This document shows positions 7,869 through 15,423 of a stretch of DNA of 64,000 nucleotides, in pieces. Both the position numbers and the translations under genes were made by a program. The stretch is from GCA-958296115 sp965222445 (GTDB lineage: Bacteria; Chloroflexota; Dehalococcoidia; Lucifugimonadales; CAJWER01): positions 1 through 64,000 of the forward strand of contig CBDCTY010000001.1 in assembly GCA_965222445.1 (NCBI GenBank). The letters are read 5' to 3'. How positions within the stretch are numbered: the stretch's first letter is position 1; each line of letters begins with the position of its first letter. The notes under the pieces were generated by a model. It made no database searches and was not told the origin of the DNA. It saw only the letters and a list, made by a program, of their open reading frames with translations.

Positions 7869-10505
7869 ATGAAATCACACTCGATCCCGAGCCTGTTGGG
7901 CATAGCCGCAGTTCTGATAGCCGCGCTGGTAGTCGCAGTCGCCCTCGGCGTCTCCACAGACTCGCCAACCGCGCAGGCGCAGGCGCAGCCGACGCCGACC
8001 GTGTACACGTACGACGAGGACGGCGACGGGCTCATAGAGATCAAGACCCGCGCCCAGCTTGACGCTGTTCGTAAGGATGCGAGCGGCGGAGGTCTACAAC
8101 CAGGTGACGACGACTACGATGCCGCCTTCCCCAACCCGCTCCCCGGCATGGCCTGCCCTGGCAGCGACGGCGACCCCATAAGCTGCAAGGGCTACGAGCT
8201 AATGGCTAACATTGACTTGAAGGGCGGCGACTGGACCCCCATCGCAACGTATAGCGGGGTATTCGAGGGGAATGGATACACCATCTCCGGACTGACGATC
8301 AATGCCGCTGATGTGGACGGGCATGTCGGACTGTTTGCGGAGACCACTGCCAAAAGCAAAGTCAGGAATGTGGGCCTCGTCGGCGTAGACATCACCGGTA
8401 CGACTAGCCGCGTAGGCGGCTTGGCGGGCGTAGGCGGCTTGGCGGGGAGTAACTCCGGGACCGTATCGGACAGCTACGTCACGGGAGAGATCGACGTCAT
8501 TGGTGCTAGTTATGCCGGTGGCCTGATCGGTATAAACCACGGGTCGATAACCGCCAGCTATTCCAAGGCAGCCGTAACCGTTACGGGAGGTACCCCCTAC
8601 GCGGGCGGCTTGGTCGGCGTAAACGATGGTGCGATCGTGGCCAGCTACGCGACGGGAGACGTTTCCGCCACCGCCGTGGCGGAATCGGACGCCGTCGCGG
8701 GCGGCCTGGCCGGCGTCGCCACTGGCGCAATAACCGCAACCTACGCCACCGGCGACGCCTCGGCGACCGCCACTGGCTCCGGTAACGCCACCGCGGGCGG
8801 CCTGGTGGGCATAGGACATGGAGATGAAGGAGATGTCATAATCGGCATCGCCGCCAGCTACTCGACGGGAGCGCCCACTGCAGCCGCTGAGGCCGATGGT
8901 ACCGCCACTGCGGGCGGACTGAAGGGCAGCGGTAATGATAACGCGGTCGCCAGCTACTGGGACATCATGAGCTCCGGTGTGACTACCTCCCCTGCGGGCG
9001 TCGGAAAAACCACCGTCGCGCTGCAAGCTCCCACGGCGACGGCCGGCATCTACGCCACATGGGACGTGGACATCGACGACGCGGACGATGACGACGATCT
9101 GACCACGGGCACGGACGCCCCGTGGGACTTCGGCGGCAACTGGCAGTACCCGGTGCTGAAGTACGGCGGCCTCAAGGCCGCGGATCAGCGCGCGCAGGTA
9201 ACGCTGGTGCTGTCCGCAACCTCGACACTGGAGGACGAATCAGTCACCGTCAAGGCGACGCTGGACATGGCCTCGAAGCAGGACACCGTGGTGGAGCTTA
9301 CCGTGTCCGAAGGAGCCAGCGCGGACGAGACCACGCTGACCATCCCGGCGGGTATGACCGAGAGCAATACGGCAACGATCACCCCCGCCAACGATAACGA
9401 CGTCGGAAAAAACGCCGACGTCACCGTGTCCGGCACGGTGCAGCCCGGCGGCAGCGGCGCGAACGCTCCGGCCGATGTGACGCTAGAGATCGCCGACGAC
9501 GAGTCCGTGGACCCCGACCTGGTCGAGAACGTCAGGGTCAGGGCCCAGGAGACCCTCGCGGTCGTCTCCTGGGACGCGCTCGACGGTGCGGACGGCTACA
9601 CGGTCGAGTGGACGTCGCGAATATCGCGCGGCGCGGCCAACTGGAGCGGCTCCAGCTCCCAGGACGCGTCGGGTACCTCGACAACGGTGCGGCGGCTGAG
9701 GTCCGGCACCGAGTACGCGTTCCGCGTGAGCGCGACGAACATGGCGAACAGCGCTTCCGAGGCGGTGATAGCCTCGACTGAGGGCGACGAGGAGGACGGA
9801 GGCTCGCCGTTCGCGACGATGACCCCGACCACGACCCCGACGCCGGCGGCGCTGCCGGCGACGCCGATCCCGCCGACAGCCATGGTCTCGCCCTCTACGG
9901 CTACGACGCTGATGTCCGCCGACGGCTCGGTGACGCTGGAGTTCCCGGCGGGCTCCCGGTCCGACCCGTACCAGGTCAACTTCGAATCTGAAACTGGCTG
10001 CACGTACCCGGGTGCGAAGGCCGACGTGACCTTCCCGTGCGTCTCGGTGCTGATATTCGACTCCGAGGACATGCTGGAGACTGGCGTCGAGCTCGACATC
10101 CCGGCCACGCTGACGTTCCACCTGACGGCCGAGCAGGTCAAGGCGCTTGGCGGCGAGTTCCTACTGGCGAAACTGCACGAGATGGGCGGCCTGATGGTTC
10201 TGACGCGCGCCAGCGCCGACGACGCGTGGACTTCGGTCCCGGCGACGCTGACGATGAACGACGAGACGGGCGGGGCGACGCTGACAGCGTCGATCAGCAA
10301 CTTCTCGAGCTTCACGGTCGTAGTCGACCAGGCAACGTACGATGCGGTGCAGGAGATGTACGGTCACCTGCTACCGAGGGACACGCTGACGCCGCCGACG
10401 GGCGGGCCGTCCCTGCCGGGTGTGGCGCTCCTCGCGCTGCTGCTCGGCTCGGTGGCACTGCTGACCGCGGGCTGGGTCATGACCGCCCGCCGAAGCGGCG
10501 CCTAG
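7869..10505 (+). CDS. GLUG-repeat / fibronectin-III cell-surface protein
   Basis: 878 residues from an ATG preceded by AGGAGA at 9 bases. Residues 8-32 form a signal/anchor helix (SIPSLLGIAAVLIAALVVAVALGV). Then comes YTYDEDGDGLIEIKTRAQLDAV, the usual opening of this family, and from about residue 160 to 390 tandem GLUG-type units (GGLAGVNxGxIxxSYATGDV). A Calx-beta-like strand region follows (TLEDESVTVKATLDMASKQDTVVELTVS), then a fibronectin III domain around 555-645 (VSWDALDGADGYTVEW...YAFRVSATN). The C-terminus is a transmembrane helix with a short basic tail (GVALLALLLGSVALLTAGWVMTARR). It is likely a surface adhesin or glycan-associated protein. Specific ligand unknown. Confidence 0.85.
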   Translation: MKSHSIPSLLGIAAVLIAALVVAVALGVSTDSPTAQAQAQPTPTVYTYDEDGDGLIEIKTRAQLDAVRKDASGGGLQPGDDDYDAAFPNPLPGMACPGSDGDPISCKGYELMANIDLKGGDWTPIATYSGVFEGNGYTISGLTINAADVDGHVGLFAETTAKSKVRNVGLVGVDITGTTSRVGGLAGVGGLAGSNSGTVSDSYVTGEIDVIGASYAGGLIGINHGSITASYSKAAVTVTGGTPYAGGLVGVNDGAIVASYATGDVSATAVAESDAVAGGLAGVATGAITATYATGDASATATGSGNATAGGLVGIGHGDEGDVIIGIAASYSTGAPTAAAEADGTATAGGLKGSGNDNAVASYWDIMSSGVTTSPAGVGKTTVALQAPTATAGIYATWDVDIDDADDDDDLTTGTDAPWDFGGNWQYPVLKYGGLKAADQRAQVTLVLSATSTLEDESVTVKATLDMASKQDTVVELTVSEGASADETTLTIPAGMTESNTATITPANDNDVGKNADVTVSGTVQPGGSGANAPADVTLEIADDESVDPDLVENVRVRAQETLAVVSWDALDGADGYTVEWTSRISRGAANWSGSSSQDASGTSTTVRRLRSGTEYAFRVSATNMANSASEAVIASTEGDEEDGGSPFATMTPTTTPTPAALPATPIPPTAMVSPSTATTLMSADGSVTLEFPAGSRSDPYQVNFESETGCTYPGAKADVTFPCVSVLIFDSEDMLETGVELDIPATLTFHLTAEQVKALGGEFLLAKLHEMGGLMVLTRASADDAWTSVPATLTMNDETGGATLTASISNFSSFTVVVDQATYDAVQEMYGHLLPRDTLTPPTGGPSLPGVALLALLLGSVALLTAGWVMTARRSGA

Positions 10506-10590
10506 AGCGCCAACCCGGCGCCCAAGCGCGCCACCTTGACCCTGACGGGTGTGGAAGCGGGCCCCAAAAGCCCGCCTCCACAGCCCACCC

Positions 10591-10625
10591 GGGGCGCCCC
10601 CCAAAAAGGGCGCCCCGACCTTTTC
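10591..10625 (+). terminator. Rho-independent terminator after the surface protein
   Basis: The stem GGGGCGCCC (10591-10599) pairs with GGGCGCCCC (10608-10616), closed by a CCCAAAAA loop, and is followed by GACCTTTTCCCC. Confidence 0.75.
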
Positions 10626-10900
10626 CCCCTGAACCGCCTTCCCCCTCGCGGCGCCTGCATGACACTCCCCCAACCCACGTCCCGTCCCCCTCCGTCATTC
10701 CCGTGAAAACGGGAACCCATCCCCGGCCACCCCAAGCAGCACCCGCTGCCTTGAGCGGCGTGTATCGAGGGGCTCCCGCCAGGGCAGAGGGGATTCTTGC
10801 CTCCTCTCCCTCGACGGGAGAGGACTGAGGTGAGGGTGATTCCCCAATAAGCGGCGGGGCACCGAGAGCGAACGGTCTTGCTCCCCCGGAATCCAGCCCC
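10626..10900. repeat. REP repeats upstream of the AsnC-type gene
   Basis: Three repeat types sit side by side: CGTCATTCCCGTGAAAACGGGAAC (10690-10713), a CCGCTGCCTTGAGCGGCGTGTATCGAGGGG copy (10744-10772) and the CTCTCCCTCGACGGGAGAGG hairpin (10802-10845). No gene found. Confidence 0.7.
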
Positions 10901-10907
10901 CTTCAGA

Positions 10908-10936
10908 TTGACATGCCCCCAACCCGGCCTTAGAAT
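10908..10936 (+). promoter_or_regulatory. Consensus promoter of the AsnC-type gene
   Basis: A perfect -35 TTGACA (10908-10913) and -10 TAGAAT (10931-10936) are exactly 17 bases apart. The predicted start site is near 10943, 50 bases before the ATG. Confidence 0.8.
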
Positions 10937-10992
10937 GCCGTCACCCTTCCCCGAACGGGCATCACCTAAACACATTCCCGAGGAGGTGCGGC

Positions 10993-11232
10993 ATGGCTAC
11001 CAGGGCCTACATACTGATAGAGACCGCTGTGGGTAAGTCACGGACCGTATCCAGCGAGCTCCGAGACCTCGACGGCGTGGAGACGGTCGACTCCGTCACC
11101 GGGCCGTACGACATCATCGCGGTGATCGGCGCCGAAGACCTGAACGCCGTCGGCGATCTCGTCACCAGTCACATTCACACCATCGCCGGCATTCTACGCA
11201 CCGTCACCTGCCTCTCGGTCGCCAGCGGCTAA
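10993..11232 (+). CDS. Stand-alone Lrp/AsnC ligand-binding (RAM) domain protein
   Basis: 79 residues with AGGAGG 6 bases before the ATG. The sequence (AYILIETAVGKSRTVSSELRDLDGVETVDSVTGPYDIIAVIGAEDLNAVGDLV) matches the beta-alpha-beta-beta-alpha-beta ligand-binding domain of Lrp/AsnC regulators. The helix-turn-helix half is absent, so it cannot bind DNA alone. Such stand-alone RAM domains (SraA-type) form dimers or larger rings and bind amino acids. The Gly at VTGPYDIIA is the conserved effector-pocket position. It could act as a partner for a full-length regulator elsewhere. A very good promoter suggests substantial expression. Confidence 0.88.
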   Translation: MATRAYILIETAVGKSRTVSSELRDLDGVETVDSVTGPYDIIAVIGAEDLNAVGDLVTSHIHTIAGILRTVTCLSVASG

Positions 11233-11307
11233 CGCCCCGAGCACGGAGCACCCTCTCCCTCGACGGGAGAGGGCTGGGGCGAGGGTGACCGCCACGCTGG
11301 AGGCAAC

Positions 11308-12585
11308 TTGAGGTACGAGACCGCCTTCTCGCTGGACACGTCCAGCATCAAGTTCGGCCCCGGCGTTACCCGTGAGATCGGCTACGAGATGCGCCGGCTC
11401 GGCGCCGGACGCGTCATGGTCGTCACCGACCCCGGCCTGGCCGGCGGCGAGGCCGTGCGCACGGTGCTCGACTCCCTGGCAGACGAGGGCATCGACGCCG
11501 TGCTGTTCGATCAGGTCAGCGTAGAGCCGACCGACGTGTCGTTCCAGGAGGCCTCGGCCTTCGCGGCCGACGGCGGCTTCGACGGCTACGTGGCCGTCGG
11601 CGGCGGCTCCAGCATCGACACGGCCAAGGCGGCCAACCTCTACGCGACGTACCCCGCCGACTTCTTCGCCTACGTCAACGCGCCCATCGGCAGGGGAGAG
11701 CCCGTCCCCGGGCCGCTGAAGCCCCTGATCGCCGTTCCGACCACGACCGGGACCGGCAGCGAGACCACCGGCGTCGCCATCTTCGACCTGCTCGAGATGA
11801 AGGCGAAGACGGGCATATCCCACCGCGCCCTCAGGCCGGTCATGGGGATCGTCGACCCCGACAACACGACGACGCTGCCCAGGATGGTCACCGCCTGCTC
11901 AGGCCTCGACGTCCTCTGCCACGGCCTCGAGTCGTACACCGCGATGCCGTTCAGCCGCAGGGAGGCGCCGGCCGACCCCGGACTGCGCCCCGGCTACCAG
12001 GGGGCGAACCCGATCAGCGACGTCTGGTCGACCAGGGCCATCGAGATGGTGTCGGCGAACATCGTCAGCGCCGTCAACGACCCGGACGACCACCAGGCCC
12101 GGAGCGAGATGCTGCTGGCGGCGACGATGGTCGGAGTCGGCTTCGGGAACGCCGGCTGCCACCTGCCGCACGGCATGTCCTATACCGTGTCCGGAATGGT
12201 GCGGGACTATAGGCCGGAGGGCTATCCCGAAGGCATGCCGATCATTCCCCACGGCATGTCGGTCGCCCTCAACGCGCCCGCCGCCTTCCGCTTCACCGGC
12301 CCCGCCAACCCTGAGAGACACCTCGCCGCCGCGAAGCTCATGGGCGTAGACGTCGCCGACGCGGGTCCCGAGGACGCCGGCGACATCCTCGCCGCCGCCG
12401 TGATCGCCGTCATGAAGCAGATAGGCGTGCCCAACGGTCTCGCCGCCGTAGGCTACGGCCCCGACGACCTCGACGCCCTGGTCGACGGCACCCTGCCGCA
12501 GCACCGCGTCACCAAGCTCTCCCCCCGCCCCGCCGCCCGAGACGACCTCCACCGAATGTTCACCCAGTCCCTGACCCTCTGGTAA
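11308..12585 (+). CDS. Hydroxyacid-oxoacid transhydrogenase (iron-containing ADH family)
   Basis: 425 residues from a TTG start with GGAGG 4 bases upstream. The protein is a group III iron-type alcohol dehydrogenase: NAD-binding VAVGGGSSIDTAKAANLYATYP, then PTTTGTGSETTGVAIFD, and metal ligands in GLDVLCHGLESYT, CHLPHGMSYTVSG and IIPHGMSVALN. The blocks GISHRALRPVMGIVDP, GYQGANPISDVW, NDPDDHQARSEM, GFGNAGCHLPHGMSY and LPQHRVTKLSPRP are characteristic of ADHFE1-type transhydrogenase, which couples oxidation of 4-hydroxybutyrate or L-3-hydroxybutyrate to reduction of 2-oxoglutarate with bound NAD. The bacterial substrate may differ. It sits alone, 75 bases after the AsnC-type gene, with a CTCTCCCTCGACGGGAGAGG repeat in between. 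Confidence 0.88.
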   Translation: MRYETAFSLDTSSIKFGPGVTREIGYEMRRLGAGRVMVVTDPGLAGGEAVRTVLDSLADEGIDAVLFDQVSVEPTDVSFQEASAFAADGGFDGYVAVGGGSSIDTAKAANLYATYPADFFAYVNAPIGRGEPVPGPLKPLIAVPTTTGTGSETTGVAIFDLLEMKAKTGISHRALRPVMGIVDPDNTTTLPRMVTACSGLDVLCHGLESYTAMPFSRREAPADPGLRPGYQGANPISDVWSTRAIEMVSANIVSAVNDPDDHQARSEMLLAATMVGVGFGNAGCHLPHGMSYTVSGMVRDYRPEGYPEGMPIIPHGMSVALNAPAAFRFTGPANPERHLAAAKLMGVDVADAGPEDAGDILAAAVIAVMKQIGVPNGLAAVGYGPDDLDALVDGTLPQHRVTKLSPRPAARDDLHRMFTQSLTLW

Positions 12586-12916
12586 CCTCCGCCGCGCTCG
12601 CCTCGGCTGCGGCTTACCGGCTTGCGACGGTTCGCTTGGTCGGTCTCATCGGTGTGAAGGACGTCGTCCCCCTGAATCAATACCGCACGCAAAACGTAAC
12701 TGTCCAGAGTTGCTGAGAGGAACACGGCCCACCCCTGTAGATTCCTCTTTCGTCGGCACGACCCTGCTGCGGTCGTCGAAGTCCTGGTAGGGGTGGGGCC
12801 GTAGTCACGCGACCCAGGGCGATCGGCCACATTGCCTCGCCTCGCCCCAGCACAACCCGTTCACCCCGCGTATCGAGCGGCCCGCGCAGTGCTGCGAGCG
12901 GCCCCTTCCCTCGCCG
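12586..12916. other. Intergenic region with inverted repeat and MITE relic
   Basis: No gene is visible. GTAACTGTCCAGAGTTG at 12696-12712 matches one end of the MITE family described at 26951-27240 and is probably a relic. An imperfect inverted repeat joins ACGGCCCACCCCTGTAG (12724-12740) with GTAGGGGTGGGGCCGT (12787-12802). A partial REP (CCGTTCACCCCGCGTATCGAGCGG) lies at about 12857-12882. Confidence 0.5.
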
Positions 12917-12925
12917 TGTTAGACT
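12917..12925 (+). promoter_or_regulatory. Extended -10 promoter, near-leaderless start
   Basis: TGTTAGACT (TGn + TAGACT) ends 12 bases before the ATG at 12938. The start site would fall near 12932, leaving a 5' leader of only about 6 bases. No ribosome-binding sequence is present in GCCCGCCATC before the ATG, which fits leaderless translation. Confidence 0.55.
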
Positions 12926-12937
12926 TGGCCCGCCATC

Positions 12938-14080
12938 ATGAAAATCACCGACGTCAAGTCGTTCCCCGTCTGGGCCGGAACTCGAAACCTGTTCGTCCTC
13001 AAGGTCGAGACCGACGCCGGCCACCACGGCTGGGGCGAGTCCGGCGTGTCGGGACGGGAGCTCGCCGTGCAGGGCGCCGTCGCCCATTTCCGCGAGTTTC
13101 TCATCGGCAAGGACCCGCGGCGCATCGGCGCACTGTGGCAGGAGATGTACCGCGGCCAGTACTTTGAGGGCGGACGCGTTCTGACCGGCGCCATCTCCGC
13201 GATCGACATCGCGCTCCACGACGTCGTTGCGAAGAGCCTCGGCGTCCCGGTCTACCAGCTACTCGGCGGCGCGCAGCGAGACTCGATACCGTGCTTCGTC
13301 ACATCCGGCGCGCCCATGGGCCCGGAGGCCGTCGACGACGCGCTACGGTACGTCGAGCAGGGCTGGCCGGCGATGCGCTTCATCCCAGGCCACCCGGAGA
13401 CCGGCGAGGAGGGGCTCTTCGAGCCCAGAGAGTCGATCGCCCACACGGCCGAGTGGCTCGTCCGCGCCAGGGAGAAGGTCGGCCCGGCGCCGGTGCTCGG
13501 CATAGACTACCACCACCGCCTCAGCGTGGCGGAGGCCGCCTCCTTCTGCCAGATGCTGCCGCCCGGCACGCTCGACTTCCTGGAGGAGCCGATCAGAGAC
13601 GAGACGCCGGACGCGTACCGGACCCTTCGCTCGATGACCGAGGTACCGTTCGCCATCGGCGAGGAGCTCCCCAGCAAGTGGGCCTTCCTGCCGTACGTCG
13701 AGCAGGGCATCACCAACTTCGCCCGCGTCGACATATGCAACGTCGGCGGCTTCACCGAGGCCATGAAGGTCGCCGGATGGTGCGAGGCCCACTACATAGA
13801 CCTGATGCCGCACAACCCCCTGGGGCCGATCAGCACCGCGGCCAACGTCCATCTCGCCGCGGCCGTGCCCAACTACGCTTGGCTCGAGGACCGCTCCCCG
13901 GAGTTCACCTTCGACTCCGACATGTTCCCCGTGCAGCACAGGCTGGACGGCGTCAGCTACCCCCTGCCGACGGCCCCCGGCCTCGGCGTCGAGTTCAACG
14001 AGGAGATGGCGGGCGAGCCGTTCCGCTTCTGGGAGGCCCCCCGACTTCACCGCCGCGATGGCTCCTACACGAACTGGTAG
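12938..14080 (+). CDS. Enolase-superfamily dehydratase (galactonate dehydratase / mandelate racemase subgroup)
   Basis: 380 residues. The N-terminal capping domain starts MKITDVKSFPVWAGTRNLFVLKVETD; the barrel domain holds the acid-sugar dehydratase signatures. Metal ligands and general acid lie in LGIDYHHRLSVAEA (Asp and His pair, about residue 190), DFLEEPIRDET (about 211) and FAIGEELPSKW (about 238). The second catalytic His is in DLMPHNPLGPISTAANVHLAA (about 290), as in D-galactonate dehydratase and relatives. Such enzymes dehydrate sugar acids to 2-keto-3-deoxy sugar acids by abstraction of an alpha proton. The precise substrate cannot be read from sequence. Next to it is an inositol-phosphatase-like gene, but 120 bases of repeats separate them. 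Confidence 0.88.
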   Translation: MKITDVKSFPVWAGTRNLFVLKVETDAGHHGWGESGVSGRELAVQGAVAHFREFLIGKDPRRIGALWQEMYRGQYFEGGRVLTGAISAIDIALHDVVAKSLGVPVYQLLGGAQRDSIPCFVTSGAPMGPEAVDDALRYVEQGWPAMRFIPGHPETGEEGLFEPRESIAHTAEWLVRAREKVGPAPVLGIDYHHRLSVAEAASFCQMLPPGTLDFLEEPIRDETPDAYRTLRSMTEVPFAIGEELPSKWAFLPYVEQGITNFARVDICNVGGFTEAMKVAGWCEAHYIDLMPHNPLGPISTAANVHLAAAVPNYAWLEDRSPEFTFDSDMFPVQHRLDGVSYPLPTAPGLGVEFNEEMAGEPFRFWEAPRLHRRDGSYTNW

Positions 14081-14087
14081 CCCCGAA

Positions 14088-14180
14088 GCTCCCTCTCCCT
14101 GGCGGGAGAGGGCTGGGGTGAGGGGAACAGTGACGCCTCACACCCTTCCGTCATTCCCGCGAAGGCGGTAACCCATCCCC
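14088..14180. repeat. Two REP-type hairpins between genes
   Basis: The CTCTCCCTGGCGGGAGAGG hairpin (about 14090-14125) is followed by CGTCATTCCCGCGAAGGCGG (14148-14168). Both families recur across the window, always outside genes. Confidence 0.7.
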
Positions 14181-14200
14181 AGTCGCCCCGGGAGACGCCC

Positions 14201-15019
14201 GTGACAGACATTCTGCGCGGCACGAACGGAAAGAGCGCCGTCGAGGTCGCCTGCGACGCGGCCTCGCTCGCCGGCGAGATACTCGTCCGCCGCTTCGACC
14301 AGGTCAAGCAGGTCGCCTTCAAGGGCCGAGGCAACGTCGTCACCGACGTCGACACCGAGGTCGAGGCCGAGGTCTCGGCGTTCCTGCGGGGCGAATACCC
14401 GGACATGGGCTTCCTCGGCGAGGAGACGGCCGGGTCCCGCGAAGACGACGGCTGGGTCTGGATCGTAGACCCGCTGGACGGCACCCGGAACTACGCGTCG
14501 GGGATACCGATCTACTCGGTTGTCGTGGCGCTCGCCGTAGACGGCGAGCCGATGGTCGGGGTCAACTACGACCCCACGGGCGGAGAGATGTTCGTGGCCG
14601 AGAAGGGCAGGGGGGCTTTCCTGAATGGCGCGCGCCTCGAGGTGTCGAACCGCACGGCCCTGGAGGACTCGATCATCGGCATGGACCTCAGCTACTCCGA
14701 GTACGGAGGCGCCAACGGCCTCGACGTCCTGCGCGCCATCTGGCCGGACATGCAGACGGCGCGGATCATGGGCTCGGCGGCCCTGGGGCTGTCCTACGCC
14801 GCCGCGGGCCGGTCCGACCTATACTTCCACCACAGCCTCGAGCCGTGGGACCAGGCAGCGGGCCTGCTGCTGGTGCGCGAGGCCGGGGGCGTCGTCACCG
14901 ACCGCAACGGCGCCCGCGCCGGGCTGCGCAGCGACGGACTGGTGGCCTCCAACGGAGCGCTCCACGCCGAGTTCATGCGGCGAACCGAGGGGATGGCCTG
15001 GCGCCGGCCGACACGCTGA
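14201..15019 (+). CDS. Inositol monophosphatase family phosphatase
   Basis: 272 residues. The metal-dependent phosphatase motifs are present and in order: the metal-ligand region GNVVTDVDTEVEAEV (about 47), FLGEETAG (about 73), WIVDPLDGTRNYASGIP (about 90) and the C-terminal EPWDQAAGLLLVREAGG (about 215). The Asp and Glu residues bind two or three Mg2+ for hydrolysis of phosphate monoesters such as myo-inositol-1-phosphate, histidinol phosphate or fructose bisphosphate. Family length is 250-280. Start ATG at 14201 gives the natural N-terminus; upstream bases CGGGAGACGCCC include a GGGAG site. The specific substrate remains unknown. Confidence 0.88.
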   Translation: MTDILRGTNGKSAVEVACDAASLAGEILVRRFDQVKQVAFKGRGNVVTDVDTEVEAEVSAFLRGEYPDMGFLGEETAGSREDDGWVWIVDPLDGTRNYASGIPIYSVVVALAVDGEPMVGVNYDPTGGEMFVAEKGRGAFLNGARLEVSNRTALEDSIIGMDLSYSEYGGANGLDVLRAIWPDMQTARIMGSAALGLSYAAAGRSDLYFHHSLEPWDQAAGLLLVREAGGVVTDRNGARAGLRSDGLVASNGALHAEFMRRTEGMAWRRPTR

Positions 15020-15051
15020 ACCGTCTGGAACGCGCCTGTTGCCAGCGGTGT

Positions 15052-15095
15052 AAAAAACGCCGTAAACAGAACGGCCCCGCTACGGGGGGCCGTTG
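15052..15095 (-). terminator. Terminator of rpsU
   Basis: A 9-bp stem AACGGCCCC (15070-15078) pairs with GGGGCCGTT (15086-15094). On the minus strand it is followed by CTGTTTACGGCGTTTTTT. It lies 27 bases after the rpsU stop. Confidence 0.75.
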
Positions 15096-15121
15096 AATTA
15101 AAGCTGAGGTTGCGCGCCGGT

Positions 15122-15316
15122 CTACCGGCGCTGGCGCTGGCGCCGCCGGATCCGGCGGAGACTCCTGGCCTTGTCGAGCCGCGTCTGCTCGCCCTTCGAC
15201 CGGAAGAAACGCCGGTTACGCAGGTCGCGCAGGATGCCCGACCGCTGCATCGACGTCTGGAACCGCTTCAGCAGCTGCTCACCGTCTTCGCCTTCACGCA
15301 TAGCCACAAACGACAA
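15122..15316 (-). CDS. rpsU: 30S ribosomal protein bS21
   Basis: 64 residues, very basic (RRIRRRQRQRR tail), with the S21 pattern VAMREGEDGEQLLKRFQTSMQRSGILRDLRNRRFF. bS21 joins the small subunit near the anti-Shine-Dalgarno region and helps initiation. The start is taken as TTG (MSFVAMREGE) with GGGAG about 8 bases upstream, because S21 proteins begin four to six residues before the REGE motif; an internal ATG five codons later would remove that strand. It has its own promoter and terminator, so it is a single-gene unit. A MITE is inserted at its promoter. Confidence 0.92.
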   Translation of the reverse strand: MSFVAMREGEDGEQLLKRFQTSMQRSGILRDLRNRRFFRSKGEQTRLDKARSLRRIRRRQRQRR

Positions 15317-15384
15317 GATCGCACTCCCGCGGCCGCCCCGCGCGTCACTTAACCGCGCGACAGCCTACCATCAGATGTCCGACC

Positions 15385-15413
15385 AGTATACCACGTCCCC
15401 CAACCCGCCTCAA
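15385..15413 (-). promoter_or_regulatory. rpsU promoter, abutted by a MITE insertion
   Basis: On the minus strand TTGAGG (15413-15408) and TATACT (15390-15385) are 17 bases apart, giving a leader of about 60 bases before rpsU. The 8-bp target duplication AACGCCAG of the MITE (15412-15419) overlaps the first two bases of the -35 box, so everything upstream of -35 was displaced by the insertion. Confidence 0.75.
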
Positions 15414-15423
15414 CGCCAGGTAA

